DNA of 19,291 bases. It comes from a bacterium (GTDB taxonomy: Bacteria; Gemmatimonadota; Glassbacteria; GWA2-58-10). The notes under the pieces are model-generated. The model worked only from the letters and a program-made list of their open reading frames with translations. It did not search any database and was not told where the DNA came from. Positions 1 through 6,693 of this stretch are shown in pieces. A program made the position numbers and the translations under genes. The first letter of the stretch is position 1. Every line of letters begins with the position of its first letter. The stretch is from contig JAJFUG010000153.1 of NCBI GenBank assembly GCA_021372515.1, positions 1 to 19,291 on the forward strand, in the 5' to 3' direction.

Positions 1-1712
1 GCGATCATCTCGGTGGTGTTGTCCAGCTCATCGCGCATGATCGCGTTCCATTCCAGGTTGCCCGGATCGCCGTCCCAACTGTCGTCCTTGGAGGGCACGC
101 GTTTCGGTCCGCTCAGTATCTCCTTGTACTTGTCCCGCAACACCTGGGCATGGTAGAAATTGTGGATCGAGCGGACCTCATGGGCCCACATCTGAATGGC
201 CAGGCCGAGGTTACGCAGGAACCTCGCCTCGGGAGCGCCATCGAGCGCGCAGAGGCTGCGGCCGGCGTTCCCGGCCATGCCCAGAGCGCGGTGCAGCCCC
301 GGGGCCTCCCAGTCGACAGTGCCGGTCATCCGTCCGCCGTGGAAATCGATATAGTCCATCCTCGCCTCTACCGGGCTTGGGTTGAACACGTAGGGCAGGA
401 AATAGCTCTCCTCCTCCGCGCTCAGAAGGTCGGGCTTGATCACCAGCGGGCGGGTCATGTGGCGCATAGAGACGCCGCAGTAAAGGTTGCTGTACTGGGC
501 GTAGCCGCCCACCAGGTTGTTTTTCAGGTCCAGGGCCTGGTGGATGTCGTAGAGGGCCTGGAACACGGTCTCGGCGTTCGCCTGCCCACCCCAGGCGGCG
601 GCGAACTTTTTCAGCCGCTCCAGGCGCTCGGAAAGGTTGCCGGTGGGAGACTTGATACAGTCTTCCACGATGTCCAGCAGCTTGGCCGTGGCCTCGGGCG
701 TGTCGGAACCGCGGCTGTAGATCGCCGATGGGCCGATCTCGATAAAGCGTGTCTGCGGACGGTGGTAGCGCTCCATGCGCTGGATCACAGTCAGTGGGTC
801 TACTATCCCGCGAATGGGGTAGCAACTGAAGCGGCACTCTGAGCCGATCGACATGAAAGACGGGTCGGAGCGCTGCAGCAAGGTGTTCTCGGGCAGCAGG
901 GGACGCACCACCTCCAGCTCGTTGCGCCACAGGTTCACATTGTTCCAGAGCAGAAGGACATCTCCGCCGCCCTGCGCTGCCCCGCGGTGGACCTCCTCGC
1001 TCAGGGCGCGCACGCGCTGGCCGGCGGTGAGGCCACTGCATGCGGCCGGGCCGTTGGGTCCGGGGTACTGGGCCTCGGCCCAGCAGAGCCCCTGGCCGGC
1101 GTCGTTCACGCCCTCGTCGACCGAATGAATGAGCGGGGCGTTACGCTTGAGCTCGGCCATCATCCAGACCACCATTTCCTTCGTGTCCGGCTGGTCCAGA
1201 CACAGGGAGAACTCCTCGCGCGTGCTGCGCCGGGGATGGTCCACCCGCGGCCCGCGGTACTGCGGGTATTTCTGGAAGAACGCCTCGGGCAGGAAATGCG
1301 CGTCATTGGCCTCGAACTCGGCGAACAGGCCCAGGCGCTGAAGGATGGCGCACTTGTCGGCCAGCAGCTTGCGGTTGGCCTCCACCCAGGCCGCATCCAC
1401 GAACGGGGCGATCTTGGGATGTGGATAGTAGTCCCAGGGCGCGGGCACGTAGCAGGCGTACTCGTGCCAGGGGCTGTTGAACGAGGGCATCGTGGAGCGG
1501 TCCTTGCTGGAAAGCTCACTGGCCAGCACCTGGACCTCGCCGTAGGGCTTGAGCCTGGCCGCCAGTTCGGCCCAGACCGCGAAATCCTGCGCCGTGTGGC
1601 TGGCATTGGTGAAGATGAAAACCTTGTCCGCGGCCTGGAGCGTTCCGGCGGCGGCAAGGAGCAGCAGGGTCAGGTAGAAAAGCGCGAGCTTGCGTAGCGA
1701 TTCAGCGTGCAT
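1..1712 (-). CDS. Secreted glycoside-hydrolase-like protein (3' end beyond window)
   Basis: Reading leftward from the ATG at 1712-1710, the frame stays open to the window edge (570 full codons). The C-terminus lies outside, so no stop is seen. A GGAGG ribosome site lies four bases before the ATG. The first ~28 residues form a signal peptide: a K/R-containing start, a hydrophobic stretch (LALFYLTLLLLAAAG) and a likely cut after LQA, so export is expected. The body is rich in Trp, Tyr and acidic residues, with segments such as FAEFEANDAHFLPEAFF, SVDEGVNDAG and DVLLLWNNVN. These resemble beta-strand ends of TIM-barrel glycosidases of the glucuronidase or DUF4838 kind. I do not recognise the exact family, and the enzyme role is inference; the open frame, the signal peptide and the start are seen directly. 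No link to the export cluster is visible. Confidence 0.7.
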   Translation of the reverse strand, partial: MHAESLRKLALFYLTLLLLAAAGTLQAADKVFIFTNASHTAQDFAVWAELAARLKPYGEVQVLASELSSKDRSTMPSFNSPWHEYACYVPAPWDYYPHPKIAPFVDAAWVEANRKLLADKCAILQRLGLFAEFEANDAHFLPEAFFQKYPQYRGPRVDHPRRSTREEFSLCLDQPDTKEMVVWMMAELKRNAPLIHSVDEGVNDAGQGLCWAEAQYPGPNGPAACSGLTAGQRVRALSEEVHRGAAQGGGDVLLLWNNVNLWRNELEVVRPLLPENTLLQRSDPSFMSIGSECRFSCYPIRGIVDPLTVIQRMERYHRPQTRFIEIGPSAIYSRGSDTPEATAKLLDIVEDCIKSPTGNLSERLERLKKFAAAWGGQANAETVFQALYDIHQALDLKNNLVGGYAQYSNLYCGVSMRHMTRPLVIKPDLLSAEEESYFLPYVFNPSPVEARMDYIDFHGGRMTGTVDWEAPGLHRALGMAGNAGRSLCALDGAPEARFLRNLGLAIQMWAHEVRSIHNFYHAQVLRDKYKEILSGPKRVPSKDDSWDGDPGNLEWNAIMRDELDNTTEMI

Positions 1713-1755
1713 GAGGCCTCCGGCGGGACATGATGTGTGGACGGTAACACCTTTG

Positions 1756-1784
1756 ATAATAACAATTATGGCGCGGTAGCTCAA
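1756..1784 (-). promoter_or_regulatory. Sigma-70 promoter for the secreted protein gene
   Basis: On the minus strand, TTGAGC (-35, 1784-1779) is separated by exactly 17 bases from TATTAT (-10, 1761-1756). Matches to consensus are 4/6 and 5/6. The predicted start near 1749 gives a leader of about 37 bases before the ATG at 1712. It separates this gene from the kinase/regulator operon upstream. No convincing terminator was seen between 1785 and 1871, so read-through is also possible. Confidence 0.55.
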
Positions 1785-1871
1785 ACGCGGCATAAGGTTA
1801 TGAATCGCCTGCTGAACGGCAGGGAAGAAGAACCGGCCGATCCTGGCGCGAACAGCGGGATTGAATGAAAT

Positions 1872-3251
1872 TCATTCCAGCCCGTACTCGTGCAACTTGT
1901 TGTAGAGCGTTTTCCGGCTCACGTTCAGCCGACGCGCTGCCTCGGTGCGGTTGTTCCCGCACTCGGCCAGGGTGTCGCGGATCATCTCCCGTTCGAGCCG
2001 GGCGCTCATCTGGCGCACGCTGGCCCCCAGTCCGCTGCTGTCCGGTCCCGCGTCACGCTCCGGCGCGACAGAGGCCCCGGCGGTCACCCGCATCGGCAGG
2101 TGCTGCGGCTCCAGGGTCCCGGCCCCGGCCTGGATCATCGCGCTCTGGACCGCGTTCTCCAGGTCGCGCACGTTGCCCGGCCAGTCATAGGCCTGGAGCC
2201 GGTCGGCCGCGGCCAGCGAGAACCCGGTGATCGAAAGGTCGAGCAGGCGGTTGTGCTTGCGGATAAAATGCTCGGCCAGCACCGGGATGTCCTCGCGCCG
2301 CTCCCGCAGCGGGGGCAGGCGCAGGGTCACGATATTCAGGCGGTAGAAAAGGTCGAGCCGGAATGCACCTTTCTCGACCTGCTGCTGAAGGTCTTTGTTG
2401 GTGGCGGCGATAAGGCGCACATCCAGGGGAAGGCTCTCGCGTCCGCCCAGGCGGGTCACCCGGCGCTCATCCAGCACGCGCAGCAGTTTCACCTGGGCCT
2501 CCAGGGGCAGCTCACCCACCTCGTCCAGGAAGAATGTCCCGCCGCCGGCCTGCTCGAACTTGCCGCTGCGGCGCTCCACCGCCCCGGTGAACGCGCCTTT
2601 CTCGTGCCCGAACAGCTCGCTCTCGATCAGGCTGAGCGGGATCGCCCCACAGTTGACCGTGACAAAGGGCTTGTCCGCCCGGCGGCTGTTGAAATGGATG
2701 GCCCGGGCCACCAGTTCCTTGCCGGTGCCGCTTTCGCCCTCCACCAGCACAGTGGCCCCGGTTTCGCAGACCCGGGCGATCTGCTCCTGCACCCGGCGCA
2801 TCGCCGCGCTCACCCCGACCAGGTTGCGGAAACTGTAGCGCTCGTGCAGCTCGCGCTCCAGGCTGTTCACCCGGTGGGCGAGGCTGCTGCGCTCCAGGGC
2901 GCGCCGGATCACTATCAGCAGTTCCTCATTGTCGAAGGGCTTGGTCAGGTAGTCGTAGGCCCCTTTCTTGATCGCCTCCACCGCCAGGCCGATCTCGGCG
3001 TGGGCGGTCAGGATAATGACCGTGATATCGGGGTTGCGCGCCTTGATCCGCACCAGCCCCTCGATACCATCCAACCCGGGCATGCGCTGGTCCATCAGGA
3101 CCAGGTCGGGCCCCGAGGATTCGGCCAGCACTATCGCCTCCTCGGCGCTGGCGGCCGTGAGCACGGCGTAGCCCTCATCCTCGAGAAGGCGGGTCAGGAT
3201 GGCGCGGATGTTTTTCTCGTCGTCGACCACCAGTATCTTGCTCTGCATCAT
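1872..3251 (-). CDS. NtrC-family sigma-54 response regulator
   Basis: This is a 459-residue regulator of standard length and order. The receiver domain (about 5-120) has the acidic pair D10/D11, phospho-acceptor D54 in LVLMDQRMPG, T82 and K104. The AAA+ domain (about 143-380) has Walker A GESGTGKE (172-179), the sigma-54 contact loop GAFTGA (219-224), Walker B TFFLDE (239-244) and WPGN (357-360). A Fis-type helix-turn-helix closes the protein (about 425-457, NRTEAARRLNVSRKTLYNKL). All key residues are present, so it should be a phosphorylation-controlled activator of sigma-54 RNA polymerase. Its ATG overlaps the kinase stop codon (ATGA), which implies coupled translation and a cognate pair. 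A second ATG directly follows the first and could also start it. The divergent sigma-54 promoter at 5039-5053 is its most obvious target (inference). Confidence 0.96.
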   Translation of the reverse strand: MMQSKILVVDDEKNIRAILTRLLEDEGYAVLTAASAEEAIVLAESSGPDLVLMDQRMPGLDGIEGLVRIKARNPDITVIILTAHAEIGLAVEAIKKGAYDYLTKPFDNEELLIVIRRALERSSLAHRVNSLERELHERYSFRNLVGVSAAMRRVQEQIARVCETGATVLVEGESGTGKELVARAIHFNSRRADKPFVTVNCGAIPLSLIESELFGHEKGAFTGAVERRSGKFEQAGGGTFFLDEVGELPLEAQVKLLRVLDERRVTRLGGRESLPLDVRLIAATNKDLQQQVEKGAFRLDLFYRLNIVTLRLPPLRERREDIPVLAEHFIRKHNRLLDLSITGFSLAAADRLQAYDWPGNVRDLENAVQSAMIQAGAGTLEPQHLPMRVTAGASVAPERDAGPDSSGLGASVRQMSARLEREMIRDTLAECGNNRTEAARRLNVSRKTLYNKLHEYGLE

Positions 3252-4576
3252 TTCTCCCTGGAGCGTCTGCTGCCGCTTATGGACTGGGCCTGCGGCAGGG
3301 TGACCGCCACCCGGGTGCCGTGCTCCCGGCTCTCGGCGTCCGCGGTGCGGCTTTCGATTTCTATATCTCCACCGTGCTGCTGGATGATGCCGTAACAGAT
3401 CGACAGCCCCAGGCCGGTGCCCTCTTTCTTGGTGGTGAAAAACGGGTCGAAGATGCGTTCCATGTTTTCCGCGGGGATTCCGGGGCCGTTGTCGCTGAAC
3501 AGCACGTGGAACATTTTCCTCTGCGTATGGCTGCCGCCGCGACCGCGGTCGGCCAGCTCCACGCGCACCTGGATGTGGCCGCCGCCCTCCAGGGCCTCGA
3601 TCGCGTTCATCAGGACATTCAGGAACACCTGCTTAAGCAGGGCCGGGTCGGCGCTCAACTCGGTCTCCGCGGGGACATACTCCAGGTCCAGCGCGATGCC
3701 GCGCTTGAGCGCCGTGGCCGAGGCCAGCGCGAGCACCTGGCTCAGCAGGGCGCGCAGGTCCACGCTCGAAATCTCGGCCTTGGCCGGGCGCGAGAACGAC
3801 AGCAGGCCCTCGATGATCCCGTTGATCCGGTCCACCTCCTCGATCAGCTCGCGGACAAGGGCCTGCTTGACCGGGTCCTGGATGTCTCTCTGCAGGTACT
3901 GGATCGTACTGCGGATCGAGGTTAGAGGGTTGCGGATCTCGTGGGCCGCCCCGGCGGCGAGCTGGCCCAGGGTGGCCAGACGGTCGGCGCGGTACATGCG
4001 GCGCAGACGGGCTTTCTGCTGCTGGTAGAGGTAGGCGTTCTCGAACGCCAGCGCCGCCTGCCCGGCCAGGTTGTGCAGGAACTCGTAATCCGACTCCTTC
4101 AACTGTCCGCTGCCGGCCAGGCGCCCCAGGCAGATCACCCCGATCAGGCGGTTCATCGAGATCAGCGGCAGGATGGTCTCGGCCTGCACGGCCTCCAGCA
4201 CCGCATGCTCCTCCGGCTTGAAAAACGAGGCGATGTCCGGGCTGTGCGGCAGGCTCAGGTGGGTCTCGTTGACCGTGAACCAGCGGATCAGCGGGTCCTC
4301 GGGGGCGAAGCCCGGGCGGACCTCCGGCGCCTGGGTGTCACCGCGCCAGGCGGCCAGTTGGAAACGGTTAAGCTCCAGGTTCAGCAGGAATATCGCCAGG
4401 CTTCCCATCGGGTACAGCTCGCGCAGGGCCGAGATGACGTTGTCCTTGAGTTGCTCCAGGTCGACTATCAGGGTCAGCGAGCGGCTGAACTCACTGAGCG
4501 CCTGTTTCTGGAAATCCGGACTCTGCTCTCTCACCGCGGGTTTGAACAGTTTGCGCAAGGCAGCGGTCAGTTCCAT
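3248..4576 (-). CDS. Soluble GAF-domain sensor histidine kinase (NtrB-like)
   Basis: With the ATG at 4576 the protein has 442 residues and no membrane segment, so it should sense a cytoplasmic signal. A GAF-like region covers about residues 30-180 (LYPMGSLAIFLLN, ETILPLISMNRLIGVICLG). A short coiled linker leads to the dimerisation/phosphotransfer domain with H212 in AHEIRNPLTS. The catalytic domain has an N box (LKQVFLNVLMNAIEA, N320/N324), G1 box DNGPGIP, F box FDPFFTTKKEGTGLGLS and a G2 glycine run. It is fully equipped to phosphorylate the regulator encoded next, with which it shares a four-base overlap. The frame extends upstream to an ATG at 4738, but that start is rejected. The extra 54 residues look non-coding, and the extended -10 promoter at 4640-4666 lies inside them. 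The ribosome site for the 4576 start is weak. The signal sensed is unknown. Confidence 0.93.
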   Translation of the reverse strand: MELTAALRKLFKPAVREQSPDFQKQALSEFSRSLTLIVDLEQLKDNVISALRELYPMGSLAIFLLNLELNRFQLAAWRGDTQAPEVRPGFAPEDPLIRWFTVNETHLSLPHSPDIASFFKPEEHAVLEAVQAETILPLISMNRLIGVICLGRLAGSGQLKESDYEFLHNLAGQAALAFENAYLYQQQKARLRRMYRADRLATLGQLAAGAAHEIRNPLTSIRSTIQYLQRDIQDPVKQALVRELIEEVDRINGIIEGLLSFSRPAKAEISSVDLRALLSQVLALASATALKRGIALDLEYVPAETELSADPALLKQVFLNVLMNAIEALEGGGHIQVRVELADRGRGGSHTQRKMFHVLFSDNGPGIPAENMERIFDPFFTTKKEGTGLGLSICYGIIQQHGGDIEIESRTADAESREHGTRVAVTLPQAQSISGSRRSREK

Positions 4577-4639
4577 GAGATTCAGCACCGCCGGGATAAT
4601 GTGTAGGGAAGATAGGGGCCGGACCTGGACGCTAAGGAT

Positions 4640-4666
4640 ATTATACCAGATCGGCCCCGGATTCAA
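4640..4666 (-). promoter_or_regulatory. Extended -10 sigma-70 promoter of the kinase/regulator operon
   Basis: On the minus strand, TGGTATAAT (4648-4640) is a perfect -10 hexamer with the TGN extension. TTGAAT (-35, 4666-4661) lies 15 bases upstream, a short spacer that extended -10 promoters tolerate. Transcription would start near 4633, giving a ~57-base leader before the ATG at 4576. This excludes the ATG at 4738 for transcripts from this promoter. The palindrome CAACTGTTG (4664-4672) overlaps the -35, so it could be a repression or autoregulation site. Confidence 0.7.
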
Positions 4667-4831
4667 CTGTTGTGTTAACGCACCACCAGGTGACAGGCAA
4701 AATAAATGCCATTGTCCTGCCGCGTGCCGAGCGTTCATGTCTTCCTTGCCTCTGCCCCCCTTACCCGGTGCGGAGTATCCCGAACCGCGGAATGCACGCC
4801 GGTAAAAGGGATGGGGTGTGTAGAGAGGGTG

Positions 4832-4855
4832 ACAACAGTTGTATAAAGTGATACA
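4832..4855. promoter_or_regulatory. Overlapping palindromes, candidate activator/operator site
   Basis: ACAACAGTTGT (4832-4842) is a perfect 11-base dyad. It runs into a second dyad, TGTAT-AAAGTG-ATACA (4840-4855). The core CAACAGTTG recurs once more in the region, at 4664-4672 over the kinase -35. The site lies about 210-230 bases upstream of the predicted sigma-54 start, a usual distance for an NtrC-class enhancer. Which protein binds is not shown by the sequence. Confidence 0.4.
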
Positions 4856-4947
4856 CAGTCCCGTGCCAGTCCAGCTTACAGGTGGAAACCAGGCAGAGGC
4901 TTGAAAGGCAAAGAGTTTGGCGAATGAAGCGGTTTCCGCCCCTTGCT

Positions 4948-4961
4948 GGTCAGTTTTGACC
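4948..4961. promoter_or_regulatory. GGTCA-N4-TGACC dyad, candidate enhancer site
   Basis: This is a perfect 5+5 dyad with a four-base centre, about 103-116 bases upstream of the predicted sigma-54 start near 5064. It differs in sequence from the CAACAGTTG palindromes, so at most one of the two classes is likely to be the regulator's own site. Only the position and symmetry support it. Confidence 0.3.
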
Positions 4962-5038
4962 CCGCTACTGATTTGTGTGGATGTAAATTAAAACACGACA
5001 ACAGGATACACCCATCTGCCCTTTTGCTCGCCATAAAC

Positions 5039-5053
5039 GGCACAGCGCTTGCT
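5039..5053 (+). promoter_or_regulatory. Sigma-54 (-24/-12) promoter of the TolC-like operon
   Basis: GGCAC-N5-TTGCT lies at 5039-5053. It matches the sigma-54 consensus TGGCAC-N5-TTGCW at every listed base except the leading T, which is C here. The invariant GG (-24) and GC (-12) doublets have the required 10-base spacing. The predicted start is near 5064, about 88 bases before the ATG of the TolC-like gene. The divergent neighbour operon encodes a GAFTGA-containing sigma-54 activator, which makes local control likely. Confidence 0.72.
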
Positions 5054-5151
5054 TTTGCCTTCCGTCGAGGGACTGACCGTTCCCGGAGGTTCCGTGCGAC
5101 AATCGAAGAAGCAATCAAACCGAACGCGTCTTGAATAAGAAAGAGCCGAAC

Positions 5152-6693
5152 ATGCAGGCACGCTGGAGACAGATGCTGTTCATTCTCTGTCTGGCCCTGG
5201 CCGGACCTCTGGCCGCAGCGGAGAATGCCTTGACCCTGGAGCGGGCGGTCTCGATCGCCCTGGGCGAGAGCTACACTGTGCGCTCCTACCACGAGCGCAA
5301 GCAGGCGATGGAGCACTCCTACCGCTATTACCAGGCCCAGTTCGACCCGCGGCTGGATTTCACTGTCTACGCGCCCTCCTGGAACGAGAACGTGAACCCG
5401 ATCCAGCGGGCGGATGGCCTGCCGGTGTACAATTCCACCGGGGCGATGCAGTACAGCGGGCGGCTCAAGTTCACCTACATGCTGCCCACCGGGGGCAACC
5501 TCGCTCTTTCCTCGGAGCTGCTGCGGACGAACGAGAAAACGGTCCTGGCTCTGAACGACTACCGGACCCTCAGCGACCGCAAGGCCCAGAGCAGTTTCAG
5601 CCTGATGTTCGAGCAGCCGGTGTTCACCCGCAACACCCTGGCCGAGAACCTGAACGAGGCGCGCCTGAATTACGAGAAAGTCTCCAGCCAGTTCACCCGT
5701 CAGCAGATGGACATCATCTACCGGGTGACACAGGCTTTCTATCAGGTGTTCCGCTGCACGCGCGCCGCCGGGATCGCGGGCGAAAAGCTGGCCAACAGCG
5801 AGCAGGCCCTGGAAGTGGCCCGTCTCAAGGCCGAGGCCGGGCGTATCCCCGAGGGCGAGGTGCTGATCGCCGAGGTGACCGCGGCCGAGAACCGGGCCGC
5901 CCTCTTCGAGCGCCAGGGAGACCTGGAGCGCGCCTCGGACGAACTCAAGCAGTTGATCGGTCTCGACCTCTACCAGCCGGTGAATGTGGTGACCGATCTG
6001 AGCTACGATTCTCTTACCGTCGACCCCGACAAAGCCATCGAGCGCGCCCTGGCCAACCGTCTGGAGCTGCACGAGGCCGAGCTGGATTACGAGCTGGGCC
6101 GGATCGACCTGGACCGGGCCAAGCGCATCCGGGAGATCAGCGGCAAGATTTCGGCCTACTACGACATCACCGGGGTGAGCACCCGCGAGCACGGCTCAAC
6201 CCTGGACCTGTTCAACTCATCGTTCGACAATTTCGTGGACCGTCCGCCCAACCGCGGGGTCACGCTTTCGGTGACTGTGCCGGTGTTCGACTGGGGCCGG
6301 GGCAAGGAGAGGGTGCAGCAGGAGATGGCCAACCTCCGTCAGGCCCGCCTCGACATCGAGGACCAGCGCAATACGATTGTCCGCGAGGTGCGTGAGATTG
6401 TCCGTAACGTGGAGGAGTCCGGCAACCGTCTGCGTATCCACGAGCAGAACCAGCAACTGGCCCAGCGCAGCTACCAGATCAGCCGTCTGCGTTTCGACAG
6501 CGGCGCGATCACCAGCCAGGACATGGCCCTGGCCCAGGAGAGCCTGGCCGCCTCGCAACTCAATTACCTTGACGCCTACATCTCGTACCAGCTCGCCCTG
6601 GCCGAGCTTAAAAAACAGACCCTCTGGGATTTCGAAAACGACTGCGGCTACCGGGTCGACCAGAAATACTCGTCCGACAGGAGTAATCAATGA
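5152..6693 (+). CDS. TolC-family outer membrane efflux protein
   Basis: This 513-residue protein has a signal peptide (MLFILCLALAGPLAA, cut near AAA/EN) and two OEP-type repeats. The repeats are rich in long alpha-helices, as expected for a trimeric outer-membrane channel with a periplasmic tunnel. The first starts at LTLERAVSIALGESYTVRSY. The second contains ANRLELHEAELDYELGRIDL, the strand motif VTLSVTVPVFDWGRGKERV and the helix LRFDSGAITSQDMALAQESL. Length fits the family. A TTG seven codons upstream (5131) is in frame, but the ATG at 5152 is better placed behind the purine-rich AAGAAAGAG. The stop overlaps the next start (ATGA), so it is co-translated with the hairpin/NEW3 protein. It is the likely outer-membrane exit of the export cluster. 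Expression probably depends on the sigma-54 promoter upstream. Confidence 0.94.
   Translation: MQARWRQMLFILCLALAGPLAAAENALTLERAVSIALGESYTVRSYHERKQAMEHSYRYYQAQFDPRLDFTVYAPSWNENVNPIQRADGLPVYNSTGAMQYSGRLKFTYMLPTGGNLALSSELLRTNEKTVLALNDYRTLSDRKAQSSFSLMFEQPVFTRNTLAENLNEARLNYEKVSSQFTRQQMDIIYRVTQAFYQVFRCTRAAGIAGEKLANSEQALEVARLKAEAGRIPEGEVLIAEVTAAENRAALFERQGDLERASDELKQLIGLDLYQPVNVVTDLSYDSLTVDPDKAIERALANRLELHEAELDYELGRIDLDRAKRIREISGKISAYYDITGVSTREHGSTLDLFNSSFDNFVDRPPNRGVTLSVTVPVFDWGRGKERVQQEMANLRQARLDIEDQRNTIVREVREIVRNVEESGNRLRIHEQNQQLAQRSYQISRLRFDSGAITSQDMALAQESLAASQLNYLDAYISYQLALAELKKQTLWDFENDCGYRVDQKYSSDRSNQ

Larger units (their letters stand above)
4577..5151. promoter_or_regulatory. Divergent control region between kinase and TolC-like gene
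   Basis: These 575 bases separate two divergent operons and hold no convincing gene. The kinase promoter (4640-4666) is leftward and the sigma-54 promoter (5039-5053) is rightward. Between them lie several dyads: CAACTGTTG at 4664-4672, ACAACAGTTGT at 4832-4842, TGTAT-N6-ATACA at 4840-4855, and GGTCA-N4-TGACC at 4948-4961. A lone ACAACAG half-site is at 4998-5004. Sites about 60-230 bases upstream of a sigma-54 start are where activators of the NtrC class normally bind. A short open frame at 4943-5134 overlaps the promoter and is taken as chance. Confidence 0.7.

Noticed and set aside
150-1657. Several long open frames on both strands (e.g. 150-842 and 987-1697 on plus, 211-1041 and 1160-1657 on minus)
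   Set aside because: They overlap the continuous leftward frame that has a signal peptide, ribosome site and promoter. Their translations are Arg/Pro/Ala-rich and low in structure, typical of shadows in GC-rich DNA.
1890-4606. Long plus-strand frames opposite the regulator and kinase (e.g. 1890-3395)
   Set aside because: They are antisense to genes with complete catalytic motifs; the translations are His/Gln/Leu-rich with no recognisable domain.
4577-4738. N-terminal extension of the kinase to the ATG at 4738
   Set aside because: The added residues look non-coding and contain the extended -10 promoter. The GAAG-containing ribosome-like site there is not enough to outweigh this.
4943-5134. 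63-codon plus-strand frame in the divergent region
   Set aside because: It contains the sigma-54 promoter, has no good ribosome site and resembles no protein.
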